Source: Flavobacterium aquiphilum
Lineage (GTDB): Bacteria > Bacteroidota > Bacteroidia > Flavobacteriales > Flavobacteriaceae
Direction of reading: 5' to 3'
Assembly (NCBI RefSeq): GCF_027111335.1
Contig: NZ_CP114288.1
Location: forward strand, 4,774,001 to 4,838,000
Length of the DNA stretch: 64,000 nt
Of this stretch, positions 9,245-17,815 are shown piece by piece (position 1 is the stretch's first letter; the number at the start of each line of letters is the position of its first letter). Position numbers and translations under genes: made by a program. Under the pieces are notes generated by a model that searched no databases, had not been told where the DNA came from, and was given only the letters and a program-made list of their open reading frames with translations.

Positions 9245-11244
9245 GATAATTCCAATAGAATTGTTGAATTTTTTATGATGCTCTGACCTGCCTGGATTGA
9301 TTGTTTTTTTACTTTTCCAACCCCTACAGCTTTAACCTTTAAGCCTAAATTTTCCAGTAAAGCAACAGCATCCATCCCAGCCATCCCTTTTACATCTGGT
9401 ACTGAATTTTGCTTTTTCTGCATTTTTACATAATAGGCATTATAATTTCTTTCCTGTTTAGGATTAGGACTATCCAATTTCTTAATCACATTGGTTGAAG
9501 GCGTATCTGTAAATATTTTTTGGGCAATCCTTTTAAATACCGGTCCTGCCACATCAGCTCCATAATAATTGTTATTCGCAGCATTAGGTTTGTGAACCAC
9601 TACAATGCAAGAATACTTTGGATTGTCCGCTGGGAAATACCCAACAAATGAAGATGCATAATGTTTTTCTGAACCACCGTTTACAGCATAATTCATTTGC
9701 GCTGTTCCAGTTTTTCCCGCCATTGAAAAATCTTTCGAATACAATTTGGAACCAGTTCCTTTTTTCACAACATTTACCAAAACAGCTTTCACTTTTCGCA
9801 ATGTTTCAGGAGAACAAATCCTTGGATTCATTACTTCTGTATCGAATTTTTTAATTGTATTATTCCATTCTTTTATTTCCGATACTATTTGTGGTTTCAC
9901 CATTACACCATTATTGGCAACTGCATTATAGAAAGTCAGTGTTTGCAATGGCGTTACTGATACTCCATATCCAAAAGCCATCCATGGAAGTGAAATATTA
10001 GACCAATTTTTATCTGTAGGGTGCGGAATAAAAGGCTTTCCTTCACCTTTAAAAGCCAATCCCAATTTTTTACTTAAACCCCATGAATCAATGTGATTCA
10101 CAAACTTAGAAGGATTGTTTTTGTAATTATTATAAACTGCCTGAACCATAACTGTATTGGAAGAAACTTCAAAACCTCTAGCTAACGATATTTTACCATA
10201 ACCACCTTCATGGGAATCTCTTACTTTACGTCCTGAATACGTAATTACACCTCCGTGACTGTCATAAACATTACTCGTATCCGCAACCTTATCTTCCAAA
10301 ATTGCCATCAAATCAACCAATTTAAAAGTCGATCCGGGCTCATGAGATTCAGCGTAGGCATAATTAGTTGTTTCATAATAACTACCATCCGTTGCTCTTC
10401 CCAAGTTTGAAATAGCTTTAATATGACCGGTTTTAGTCTCCATAACGACCACACAACCATGATCTGCTTCATATTCTTCTAATTGTTTCAACAAAGCATG
10501 ATGAGCAATATCTTGAATGTAAACATCTATTGTCGAAATAACATCATAACCATCTTGAGGATCCACTTCGTTTACATCACGAATAGGTTTCCACTGGCCT
10601 TTGGCAATTTTTTGTTTTAATATTTTACCATCTTTACCGTTAAGATATTGGCGATAAGCCCACTCTATTCCCTTCCCGTCCGAATATCCTTCCGGCATTT
10701 CTTTTTCGTAACCAATACTACGTTTGGCAATCATCCCTATCGGATGCTCTCTTACCGTTTTTTGTTCAATGATGATTCCTCCTTTGTATGCTCCCAATTT
10801 AAACAACGGAAATCCTTTTATTTTTGCATATTGAGTATAACTTAAACCCTGAGCAACCAAAAAATATCTGCTTTTGTTTGCCCTTGCTTTTCTTAATTCA
10901 TTTTGAATTTTGCTGCTCGGCTTTTTAAGTATTAACGCCAAAGAATCAGAAAGTAGTTTTACATTTTTCTCAAAAGTTTCAGTTTTTGGAGCTACCGCAT
11001 CAAAACGTATAGCATAACTAGGAATTGAAGTAGCCAAAAGACTTCCATCAGCAGAATATATATTTCCCTTATTGGCAGGAATAACAAAATTCTTAACAGT
11101 TCTTTCTTTCGCTAATTCTCGGTAATGATCACCATCAACCCACTGAATGTTTGTTAACTTCACAGCGATGGCTATTGCCATCAAAAAGATGAAAAAGGCA
11201 ACCAGATAGGTTCTATAGGATATATATTTATCTTCTACTGCCAT
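9241..11244 (-). CDS. ftsI: Septal penicillin-binding protein FtsI (PBP3) with C-terminal PASTA domain
   Basis: FtsI is the monofunctional transpeptidase that crosslinks septal peptidoglycan together with FtsW. The 667-residue protein has one N-terminal membrane helix (about residues 13-30) and a PBP dimerisation domain. Its transpeptidase domain has catalytic Ser305 in STFK, the SSN motif in EVSSNTVM and Lys511 in the KTGT motif. The last 60 residues form one PASTA domain (VPDVKGMAGMDAVALL), which E. coli FtsI lacks but many Bacteroidota homologues have. The ATG overlaps the preceding ftsL-like gene by 10 bp and its stop overlaps the murE start. Confidence 0.96.
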   Translation of the reverse strand: MAVEDKYISYRTYLVAFFIFLMAIAIAVKLTNIQWVDGDHYRELAKERTVKNFVIPANKGNIYSADGSLLATSIPSYAIRFDAVAPKTETFEKNVKLLSDSLALILKKPSSKIQNELRKARANKSRYFLVAQGLSYTQYAKIKGFPLFKLGAYKGGIIIEQKTVREHPIGMIAKRSIGYEKEMPEGYSDGKGIEWAYRQYLNGKDGKILKQKIAKGQWKPIRDVNEVDPQDGYDVISTIDVYIQDIAHHALLKQLEEYEADHGCVVVMETKTGHIKAISNLGRATDGSYYETTNYAYAESHEPGSTFKLVDLMAILEDKVADTSNVYDSHGGVITYSGRKVRDSHEGGYGKISLARGFEVSSNTVMVQAVYNNYKNNPSKFVNHIDSWGLSKKLGLAFKGEGKPFIPHPTDKNWSNISLPWMAFGYGVSVTPLQTLTFYNAVANNGVMVKPQIVSEIKEWNNTIKKFDTEVMNPRICSPETLRKVKAVLVNVVKKGTGSKLYSKDFSMAGKTGTAQMNYAVNGGSEKHYASSFVGYFPADNPKYSCIVVVHKPNAANNNYYGADVAGPVFKRIAQKIFTDTPSTNVIKKLDSPNPKQERNYNAYYVKMQKKQNSVPDVKGMAGMDAVALLENLGLKVKAVGVGKVKKQSIQAGQSIIKNSTILLELS

Positions 11245-11582
11245 ATTTTTTCTAGGAAACTTTTTTCTTCGGGTTTTTCTACTTCAATTTTAACTGGTGG
11301 AACTGTAGATGGAAAAATTTGCTTTTTTTCCATTTTTTCAGAAACTGTTGATTCCATTTTTAACTTCATCAACTCGGAACGTCTGTCAACAAATTCTGAG
11401 CGTAACTCTTTTACTTTATTGGTCAATTCAACAATTTTGAATACTTTTTGTTCGTATCGCTGTGTATTCCCAATCATTATTATAGCGAGTAAAATCACAA
11501 AAACGATAAAACGCCAATTTTTAACAGCGTTATCGTCTATAAGAAACTGTGCTTTTAATAGCTTATAAATTCCACCTTTCAT
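11235..11582 (-). CDS. ftsL: FtsL-like divisome protein
   Basis: This small bitopic protein (115 residues) has a short cytoplasmic segment, one transmembrane helix at about residues 22-40 (NWRFIVFVILLAIIMIG) and a periplasmic heptad-like region (VFKIVELTNKVKELRSEFVD). That layout is typical of FtsL, which forms a coiled coil with FtsB and activates FtsWI. Sequence similarity to FtsL is always weak, so the call relies on topology and on the rsmH-ftsL-ftsI position. The C-terminal tail (residues 90-115) is proline- and glutamate-rich. It overlaps ftsI by 10 bp and begins 5 bp after rsmH. Confidence 0.85.
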   Translation of the reverse strand: MKGGIYKLLKAQFLIDDNAVKNWRFIVFVILLAIIMIGNTQRYEQKVFKIVELTNKVKELRSEFVDRRSELMKLKMESTVSEKMEKKQIFPSTVPPVKIEVEKPEEKSFLEKIWQ

Positions 11583-11587
11583 TTTAA

Positions 11588-12496
11588 TTATTTTTTTTCT
11601 GCAATTCTCAACTTTGCACTTCGGGCTCTATTGTTCAACTTAATTTCCTCATTATCCGGAACAATCAATTTCCCTATAGTCGTAAAAGGAACCGAAAAAT
11701 TTCCATAAAAATCACGCTCAGGCTCCCCTTCGAACATTCCGTTTTTTATGAATCTTTTTACCAATCTGTCTTCCAAAGAATGATATGAAATCACGCTAAG
11801 CCTTCCTCCCGGTTTCAGAATTTCAAGGGATTGTTCCAAAAATTCTTTTAAAACATCCATTTCCTGATTTACCTCAATACGAATCGCTTGGTAAATTTGA
11901 GCCAATACTTTATTTCTAACTTTTTCAGGCAAATATTTCTTCAAAACTTCTTTCAATTCATCTGTAGTTTTGATAGAACGATGCTGTCTAGCTTCAATAA
12001 TTGTTCTTGACAGCGCTGGTGCGTTTTTCAACTCCCCATAATCCAGAAACACTCTTCTCAAATTAGCATCATCATATTCATTCACCACTCGATACGCACT
12101 CAAATCATTTTTTTGACTCATTCGCATATCCAACTCAGCATCAAATCGGGTTGAGAAGCCTCTTTCAGCCACATCAAACTGATGAGAAGAAACTCCTAAA
12201 TCCCCCAAAATACCATCAACTTGTTTTACGCCATAAAAGCGCAAAAACCTTTTTATGAACCTAAAATTCTCATTTATCAACGTAAACCTTTCGTCCGGCA
12301 ATGCATTTGCAAGAGCATCTTCATCTTGATCAAAAGCAAATAATTTACCATCTGGCCCTAGTCTTTTCAAAATCTCTTTTGAATGACCACCTCCTCCAAA
12401 AGTCACATCTACATAAACCCCACTTGGATTTATATTCAAGCCGTCTACAGAAGCGTGCAGCAATACGGGATTATGATATTCCATCTTCGTCGTCAT
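11588..12496 (-). CDS. rsmH: 16S rRNA (cytosine(1402)-N(4))-methyltransferase RsmH
   Basis: RsmH (MraW) methylates N4 of C1402 in the 16S rRNA P-site. The 302-residue protein carries the N-terminal motif YHNPVLLHASVDGL and the SAM-binding motif VDVTFGGGGHSKEIL. It also has DGILGDLGVSSHQFDVAERG and the C-terminal family end SYHSLEDRLVKRF. The chosen start gives a 26-bp overlap with mraZ; a second in-frame ATG four codons later (12484) is equally possible. Overlap with mraZ is normal for the first pair of the dcw cluster. Confidence 0.97.
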   Translation of the reverse strand: MTTKMEYHNPVLLHASVDGLNINPSGVYVDVTFGGGGHSKEILKRLGPDGKLFAFDQDEDALANALPDERFTLINENFRFIKRFLRFYGVKQVDGILGDLGVSSHQFDVAERGFSTRFDAELDMRMSQKNDLSAYRVVNEYDDANLRRVFLDYGELKNAPALSRTIIEARQHRSIKTTDELKEVLKKYLPEKVRNKVLAQIYQAIRIEVNQEMDVLKEFLEQSLEILKPGGRLSVISYHSLEDRLVKRFIKNGMFEGEPERDFYGNFSVPFTTIGKLIVPDNEEIKLNNRARSAKLRIAEKK

Positions 12497-12944
12497 TTAA
12501 ATTACCCATTACTTCTTCGGCTAAATCAGCAAAATCAACATCAGATCCATCAATTGATTTCTCATACAAATCCTTATCCCAAATCTCTACAATATTAACT
12601 GCAGAAGAAAAAACCACATCTTTATCAATACTGGCAAAAGACACTAAATCCTTAGGAACCAATAATCTGCCCAAAGCATCTATTTCAACCGTTTTTACAC
12701 CTGCGGTAAAACGACGAATGAAGTCATTGTTTTTCTTTACGAATCGGTTAAGTTTGTTGATTTTTTTCATCATCAAATTCCACTCTTCCATTGGATACAA
12801 TTCCAGACAGGGCTGAAATACAGAACGCTTCAAAACGAAACCGTCTTGAAGCGAGGAAGCCAATTGCTTTTTTAATGGAGCAGGTAAAAGAACCCGTCCT
12901 TTTGCATCAACTTTACACTCATATGTCCCTATAATTGTGTCCAA
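12471..12944 (-). CDS. mraZ: Transcriptional regulator MraZ (TTG start)
   Basis: MraZ is a SpoVT/AbrB-fold DNA-binding protein that represses the dcw operon from its own promoter. Two half-domains are visible: TIIGTYECKVDAKGRVLLPA at the N-terminus and VETVKTVEI-like VEIDALGRLLVPKDL in the second half, each with the DxxGRxxxP signature. I place the start at the TTG at 12944, giving about 157 residues and a homologue-like beginning (DTIIGTYE). The longer frame opens with a GTG at 12992, which falls inside the GTGGT operator boxes and upstream of the -7 box, so it cannot be the usual start. The 3' end overlaps rsmH. Confidence 0.94.
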   Translation of the reverse strand: MDTIIGTYECKVDAKGRVLLPAPLKKQLASSLQDGFVLKRSVFQPCLELYPMEEWNLMMKKINKLNRFVKKNNDFIRRFTAGVKTVEIDALGRLLVPKDLVSFASIDKDVVFSSAVNIVEIWDKDLYEKSIDGSDVDFADLAEEVMGNLNDDEDGIS

Positions 12945-12968
12945 GTGAATAATATTATTTGTATGAAG

Positions 12969-12976
12969 CAAAATTA
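12969..12976 (-). promoter_or_regulatory. -7 promoter element of the dcw operon
   Basis: On the minus strand this reads TAATTTTG, an exact match to the Bacteroidota -7 consensus TAnnTTTG, 24 bp before the chosen mraZ TTG. A clean -33 TTTG is not seen at the usual spacing. The expected -33 region is instead occupied by the GTGGT repeats. Confidence 0.6.
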
Positions 12977-12987
12977 TGTAAAATTTT

Positions 12988-13012
12988 ACCACATTTTACC
13001 ACTATATACCAC
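12988..13012 (-). promoter_or_regulatory. MraZ operator: three GTGGT boxes with 10-bp period
   Basis: On the minus strand GTGGT occurs three times, at 13012-13008, 13002-12998 and 12992-12988, separated by exactly five AT bases each time. Direct TGGKN-type repeats with 5-nt spacers upstream of mraZ are the known MraZ binding sites in other bacteria. They lie just upstream of the -7 box, where binding would block RNA polymerase. The inference is autoregulation of the dcw cluster. Confidence 0.82.
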
Positions 13013-13283
13013 TTTGTTAATAAGTTTAGCCATTTTGAGACAAAAACATCTAGTTTATAGACTATCAGAAAGTTAGCCTTTGCAACAATAATTTGTAAGA
13101 AAGATTGCTTTTGAACAAAAAGCCTGCATTTTTAATAATAAAAACATCTTCTTAAAAGCTTAAACTATCTATTATTCATTAGTTAAAAAAATAGCATAAA
13201 TCGCCCCAAAAACCAGCAATTTTAGCTTATAGAATAAAAGGTTAAAAAATAGCCACCAAAATTCATTTTAATTTTATAAACCC

Positions 13284-13291
13284 TATATTTG
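13284..13291 (+). promoter_or_regulatory. -7 box upstream of the alpha/beta hydrolase gene
   Basis: TATATTTG matches TAnnTTTG and lies 28 bp before the ATG at 13320. The rest of the 13013-13283 gap between the divergent mraZ and hydrolase genes is AT-rich and shows no further gene, RNA or repeat that I can recognise. Confidence 0.5.
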
Positions 13292-13319
13292 TGAAAAATT
13301 GAAAATTGTCATTTAAAAG

Positions 13320-14093
13320 ATGGAAAAATATTACAAAAAAGAGGGCAAATACGGATATTACGAAGCAGGAGAGGGAATTCCGATTGTCATCTTACATGGT
13401 TTAATGGGTGGCTTAAGTAATTTTGATGCTGTGGCCAGCTATTTTTCTAACAAAGGTTACCGCATCATAATTCCAGATTTACCAATTTACACTCAAAATA
13501 TATTAAAGACCAACGTAAAGAGTTTTGCGATTTATGTAAAAAACTTTATTACTTTCAAAAAATTAGACAGAGTTATTCTTTTGGGCAATTCATTGGGTGG
13601 TCATATTGCTTTATACCACACAAAATTATTCCCAGAGAAGGTTTCAGGACTTGTAATTACAGGAAGTTCCGGTTTATACGAAAGTGCCATGGGAGATAGT
13701 TATCCTAAAAGAGGCGACTACGAATACATCAAGAAAAAAGCCGAAGACGTATTTTACGACCCGAAAATTGCGACACCAGAATTGGTCGATGAAGTATATG
13801 CCACTGTAAATGACCGTTTAAAATTGATTAAAACCTTGGCTATCGCCAAGAGCGCAATACGCCATAACATGGCCAAAGATTTGCCAAAAATGCACGTTCA
13901 AACCTGTATTATTTGGGGAAAAAACGATCAAGTAACTCCTCCTGATGTAGCTGAGGAATTCCACAAATTGTTACCTAATTCAACTTTATATTGGATTGAC
14001 AAATGTGGTCATGCTGCCATGATGGAACAGCCTGAAGAATTCAATGCACATCTTGAAGACTGGCTTACCCACACGCATTTAGCAGAACATTAA
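13320..14093 (+). CDS. Alpha/beta-fold hydrolase
   Basis: This 257-residue cytoplasmic protein has the alpha/beta hydrolase fold. It shows the oxyanion-side motif VILHGLMGG near residue 24, the nucleophile elbow GNSLGGH with Ser91, an acidic residue region WGKNDQVTPPD and the catalytic histidine in KCGHAAMMEQPEEF. The substrate cannot be told from sequence. It has no signal peptide. It lies divergently from the dcw cluster and 29 bp upstream of engB, with which it is probably co-transcribed; this pairing is, in my recollection, common in flavobacteria. Confidence 0.9.
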   Translation: MEKYYKKEGKYGYYEAGEGIPIVILHGLMGGLSNFDAVASYFSNKGYRIIIPDLPIYTQNILKTNVKSFAIYVKNFITFKKLDRVILLGNSLGGHIALYHTKLFPEKVSGLVITGSSGLYESAMGDSYPKRGDYEYIKKKAEDVFYDPKIATPELVDEVYATVNDRLKLIKTLAIAKSAIRHNMAKDLPKMHVQTCIIWGKNDQVTPPDVAEEFHKLLPNSTLYWIDKCGHAAMMEQPEEFNAHLEDWLTHTHLAEH

Positions 14094-14122
14094 TCAGAAA
14101 GAGGAATTTTATACTCAAGAAA

Positions 14123-14743
14123 ATGAAAATCAATACTGCCGAATTCATAATAAGCAACTCAGACGTAAGCAAATGCCCTAAGGATATTTTGCCTGAATAT
14201 GCTTTTATTGGCCGTTCCAATGTTGGAAAATCTTCATTGATCAACATGCTGACCAATAACAAAAATTTGGCTAAAACTTCAGGAAAACCTGGTAAAACAC
14301 AACTAATCAACCATTTTTTGATTAACAACAATTGGTTTCTTGTTGATTTACCCGGATATGGTTTTGCCAAAGTTTCCAAAAAAACAAAGTCCATTTTTCA
14401 ACAATTTATCACTGACTATTTCGAAAAAAGACAGCAATTGGTTTGTGCTTTTGTTTTAATTGACATTCGACATGAAGCGCAGGCTATCGATATTGAATTC
14501 ATGAATTATATGGGAGAAAGTGAAATTCCGTTTTGTATTATTTTCACCAAAGCAGATAAAATCAGTAAAACAAAAATTGATTCCCATATTGCCGCTTACA
14601 GAAAACAAATGTTTGCCAACAACTGGGAAGAAATGCCACTATACTTTGTTACCTCATCAACAGAAACAATAGGAAAAGAAACACTATTAAACTATATAGA
14701 CGAAGTAAACCAAGAAGTTTTCAAAAACAATTCAGGGTTTTAA
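14123..14743 (+). CDS. engB: Ribosome biogenesis GTP-binding protein EngB/YsxC
   Basis: EngB is a small TRAFAC-class GTPase needed for assembly of the large ribosomal subunit. The 206-residue product has G1 GRSNVGKS at residues 30-37, G3 DLPGYG, and G4 TKADK, with the FVTSSTE region as G5. Length and motif spacing are normal. The gene ends with a strong hairpin terminator that also serves the convergent gldC. Confidence 0.96.
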   Translation: MKINTAEFIISNSDVSKCPKDILPEYAFIGRSNVGKSSLINMLTNNKNLAKTSGKPGKTQLINHFLINNNWFLVDLPGYGFAKVSKKTKSIFQQFITDYFEKRQQLVCAFVLIDIRHEAQAIDIEFMNYMGESEIPFCIIFTKADKISKTKIDSHIAAYRKQMFANNWEEMPLYFVTSSTETIGKETLLNYIDEVNQEVFKNNSGF

Positions 14744-14760
14744 GGCTTGATTTTAAGATA

Positions 14761-14802
14761 AAAAAATCCCAAAACTGAAAATTCGGTTTTGGGATTTTTT
14801 AT
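14761..14802. terminator. Bidirectional terminator between engB and gldC
   Basis: AAAAAATCCCAAAAC pairs with the GTTTTGGGATTTTTT side around a loop of about nine bases. Runs of A before and T after make it a rho-independent terminator on both strands. It lies between the convergent engB and gldC stops. Confidence 0.85.
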
Positions 14803-14804
14803 TT

Positions 14805-15143
14805 TTATTGTTGTTTCAAATCTAATTTCTCGGCAAAGTAATCGCAGAAATCCAACATCGTATCTGACATTTTTTCATCATTTGTGGCTCTTCTGAACGT
14901 TTCGGCCATAGAAACCAATGTTTGATGAAAGAAGACTTTCATTTCATCTACCGGCATATCTTTTGTCCACAAATCGATACGCATACTTTCCTTGGCTTTG
15001 CTGTCCCAAACATTAAGCATAATCGCCTTAGATTCTTGCAGCTCTACTCCACCGTCTTTAGCTGTCCACAAAAGTTTTTCAGGAACACGGTTTTCGTCTA
15101 ATTCAATTAAAAATTTTATCTCTGAGGTATTGCTATTTGACAT
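14805..15143 (-). CDS. gldC: Gliding motility protein GldC
   Basis: GldC is a small cytoplasmic protein encoded with the lipoprotein GldB. In Flavobacterium johnsoniae it contributes to gliding, probably by stabilising GldB. The 112-residue product (SEIKFLIELDENRVPEKLLW, ending YFAEKLDLKQQ) matches the family in length and composition, with no signal peptide. Its ATG overlaps the gldB stop by 1 nt (TAATG), so translation is coupled. This pair is a strong marker of Flavobacteriia. Confidence 0.94.
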   Translation of the reverse strand: MSNSNTSEIKFLIELDENRVPEKLLWTAKDGGVELQESKAIMLNVWDSKAKESMRIDLWTKDMPVDEMKVFFHQTLVSMAETFRRATNDEKMSDTMLDFCDYFAEKLDLKQQ

Positions 15144-16102
15144 TATTTCTTGGGTTTGTATTTTGATTTTTCGAAGATTTCTTTGGCATTCATCTTTAAC
15201 ATTTGATCAAGCTTAGTATCATTGTTTTCCATATACGATCTAACAATTTGCCAGCCAATCCATGAACCCACCTGCCCTGGCGATTCATTGTCTATTTCTA
15301 AATAAAATTTTGAAAAAGGAGCTTCGTCAATAAAACGGGAAGCCAACTTTTGCTCATCACTAAAAAGCATTTCTCTTTCAATAAAATAGCGCCAAATATA
15401 ACTTTCATTTTCTTGGCACCAAACAATTTCTTCGGGTGTATAGCCCATTTTTTCTGCATCTGTATATTCTGGTAACAAAAGATCTTTCAAATAAAGTTCT
15501 TTCCCATGATAAATCATTTGTGACAACAAATTATTATCTGTTGGAGGTGTAATTTTTCTGAATGCAAAACTCTTCACAACATCAGGCATCATTTGTCTTT
15601 GTTCAAAATTTTGCTTCAAATATTTCGGAAAAGTATAAAACTTGTGTTCTTTCCCTAAGTACAATTCCAATGAAATCAAAACCAAAGAATCGGCATAAAT
15701 CGCTTTATTCGTATAATCCATATCCGAAATCAACGTGATAACTTTCGGAGTTTTTGTCTTTGGAAAATAATATTTCATATGCTGAACCAAATCTTCTACC
15801 TCTTTTTGGATAACTTCTGAAGAGGAATACTTTTTTTCAACTTCAGCATAAACTTCTCTCCATATTGGTGCCTGCATTTTATTTATCCAAACTGTATCTG
15901 GTATATTTGGCGAAAAAAAATAAGGATATTTCAATTTTAATTTTGGCAAATCCTTTGGCGATGTTTCAAAAAACGCTTTATCAAAACGTTCCACCTTAAC
16001 GGCCTCAACCGGTGTTTCTTCGATAGCTTTTTCAACTTTACTTTTTTGGTCACAAGACACTAAAAATAAACCGCAAACCATCGATAAAAAAAATAATCTC
16101 AT
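15143..16102 (-). CDS. gldB: Gliding motility lipoprotein GldB
   Basis: GldB is an essential lipoprotein of the gliding machinery and, with other Gld proteins, of the type IX secretion system in this phylum. The 319-residue protein starts with a lipoprotein signal peptide ending FLVSC, with Cys17 as the lipidation site. The mature part carries the conserved ESPGQVGSWIGWQIVRSY segment near the C-terminus. It is the first gene of the gldBC pair and runs divergently from nadE. No other gld, spr or por genes are present in the window. Confidence 0.94.
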   Translation of the reverse strand: MRLFFLSMVCGLFLVSCDQKSKVEKAIEETPVEAVKVERFDKAFFETSPKDLPKLKLKYPYFFSPNIPDTVWINKMQAPIWREVYAEVEKKYSSSEVIQKEVEDLVQHMKYYFPKTKTPKVITLISDMDYTNKAIYADSLVLISLELYLGKEHKFYTFPKYLKQNFEQRQMMPDVVKSFAFRKITPPTDNNLLSQMIYHGKELYLKDLLLPEYTDAEKMGYTPEEIVWCQENESYIWRYFIEREMLFSDEQKLASRFIDEAPFSKFYLEIDNESPGQVGSWIGWQIVRSYMENNDTKLDQMLKMNAKEIFEKSKYKPKK

Positions 16103-16215
16103 ATAAATTTTATTTAATTATCAGTTACCTGATACATTTAGAGAACAATTCGCAAATCTTCATAGGATTTTTAAACCTAAACCAAACATCCTCTATTCAA
16201 TTGCATTATTTTAGC

Positions 16216-16223
16216 TAAATTTG
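16216..16223 (+). promoter_or_regulatory. -7 box upstream of nadE
   Basis: TAAATTTG matches TAnnTTTG. It lies 76 bp before the nadE ATG, leaving a fairly long leader that contains a T-rich run. No good -33 match is seen. Confidence 0.4.
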
Positions 16224-16299
16224 TTTTTCAGGGAACCCCAAAAAACTTGCATTTTTTTTTTGCAAATATACATTCCTGCTTTTTAAAACTTGAACTATT

Positions 16300-17097
16300 A
16301 TGACTAAAAAAAGAACCCTCGAAATTGAAAAAGTAAATACCCATATCGTAGAATGGCTAAAAGACTACGCTACCGCATCAAAAGTTAATGGATTTGTAAT
16401 CGGAATATCCGGTGGAGTTGATTCGGCAGTAACCTCAACACTTTGCGCTCAAACCGGTTTAAAAGTAATATGCGTTGAAATGCCAATACACCAAGCTCCA
16501 AGCCAGGTTTCAAGAGGTAGAGAACACATTGAACAATTAAAAAGTAGATTTCCAAATGTAAGCAGCGCTGTGGCCGATCTGACTTCTGTTTTTGACACTT
16601 TTAAAAATGAAGTTCCTACAACCGATAACGAACATGCCCTGCATTTATCACTTGCCAACAGCCGCGCCCGTTTAAGAATGACAACTTTGTACTATTTTGC
16701 CGGAATCCATGGTTTACTGGTGGCAGGAACAGGAAATAAAGTAGAAGATTTTGGAGTGGGATTTTATACAAAATATGGTGATGGCGGAGTCGATTTAAGT
16801 CCAATTGCCGATTTGATGAAATCAGAAGTGTATCAATTAGGTACTTATCTAAAAATTCCAGACTCTATTTTAACAGCTGCTCCTACTGACGGATTATTTG
16901 GCGACAGCCGAACTGACGAAGATCAATTGGGTGCAAGCTACGATGAACTGGAATGGGCCATGCTTTTGACCGATGAAGAACAAAAAACAAGTGCTTTTTC
17001 TGAACGCGAAAAAGAAGTCATAAAAATATATAAGAAACTGAATTCCAACAATCAACATAAGATGAACCCTATACCTGTTTGCATAATAAACTGTTAA
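16300..17097 (+). CDS. nadE: NAD+ synthetase (ammonia-type) NadE
   Basis: NadE converts nicotinate adenine dinucleotide to NAD+ with ATP. The 265-residue protein contains the pyrophosphate-binding loop SGGVDS at residues 37-42, GTGNKVEDFGVGFYTKYGDGGVD split across the active site, and PIADLMKSEVYQLG. Only the synthetase domain is present, with no N-terminal glutaminase, so ammonia or a separate amidotransferase must supply nitrogen. It lies between the divergent gldB and a response regulator. Confidence 0.96.
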   Translation: MTKKRTLEIEKVNTHIVEWLKDYATASKVNGFVIGISGGVDSAVTSTLCAQTGLKVICVEMPIHQAPSQVSRGREHIEQLKSRFPNVSSAVADLTSVFDTFKNEVPTTDNEHALHLSLANSRARLRMTTLYYFAGIHGLLVAGTGNKVEDFGVGFYTKYGDGGVDLSPIADLMKSEVYQLGTYLKIPDSILTAAPTDGLFGDSRTDEDQLGASYDELEWAMLLTDEEQKTSAFSEREKEVIKIYKKLNSNNQHKMNPIPVCIINC

Positions 17098-17185
17098 AAA
17101 AAAATGTTTTGTCCGAAAAATTAGACTTATATGAAAATATTTTTTTAATTTTATATCTTCAAAAACAATCCTAAAACTAAATACC

Positions 17186-17815
17186 ATGATTAAAGTTTGT
17201 TTAGCAGATAACTATCCTGTCGTACATTTTGGAATAAAATCGTACTTCAAAGACCATTCGGACATCTCCATCGTTGCTAACGTTGGTAATTTTGCAATGG
17301 TAAAAGACATCCTTCTTACCAAAGAAATAGATGTTCTTGTATTAGATCTAGAGCTTGAAGGACTTTCAAGCATTTTCGAAATCAAATCGGTTTTGAAAAA
17401 TTTTCCAAAAACAAAAATCATTTTTTACAGCGGTCTTTCAGAACAAATTTACGCTCCAAACGCCATAAAGGCAGGGGTTTCTGGATTTGTTCACAAAACC
17501 GAAAAACTGGAAACTTTGGGTCAATCGATCATCAAAGTGAACCAAGGGAAAATCATCATGAATGAAGCAGTCATGAAAAACATTGCTTTGATTGCAAAAC
17601 AAAGTAAAAGCGAACGTTTATACAGAAAACTTTCAAATCGTGAAGTGGAAGTATTGCGTTACTTAAGTGATGGTAAGAAAAACCACGAAATCGCTGAGAT
17701 TTTGTCGCTCAATGAAAAAACAATCAGTACTTATAAACTAAGATTGTTAACTAAATTAAACGTTACGAATCTAGTAGATTTAGTAAACAAAGCTAAAACG
17801 CTGGAAATCGTTTAA
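17186..17815 (+). CDS. LuxR/NarL-family response regulator
   Basis: This 209-residue two-domain regulator has an N-terminal receiver domain, with Asp54 as the likely phosphoacceptor in VLVLDLELEG, an acidic Asp8, and the switch lysine in GFVHKTEKL. It has a C-terminal LuxR-type helix-turn-helix (LSNREVEVLRYLSDGKKNHE, then EKTISTYKLRLLTKL). The receiver acidic pair is reduced: ADNY replaces the common DDH. No histidine kinase is adjacent, so its partner is elsewhere. Its stop overlaps that of the convergent dnaG by 4 bp. Confidence 0.92.
   Translation: MIKVCLADNYPVVHFGIKSYFKDHSDISIVANVGNFAMVKDILLTKEIDVLVLDLELEGLSSIFEIKSVLKNFPKTKIIFYSGLSEQIYAPNAIKAGVSGFVHKTEKLETLGQSIIKVNQGKIIMNEAVMKNIALIAKQSKSERLYRKLSNREVEVLRYLSDGKKNHEIAEILSLNEKTISTYKLRLLTKLNVTNLVDLVNKAKTLEIV

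Noticed and set aside
12945..12992. Longer MraZ reading frame starting with GTG at 12992
   Set aside because: It begins inside the GTGGT operator and upstream of the -7 box; the TTG at 12944 gives a homologue-like N-terminus.
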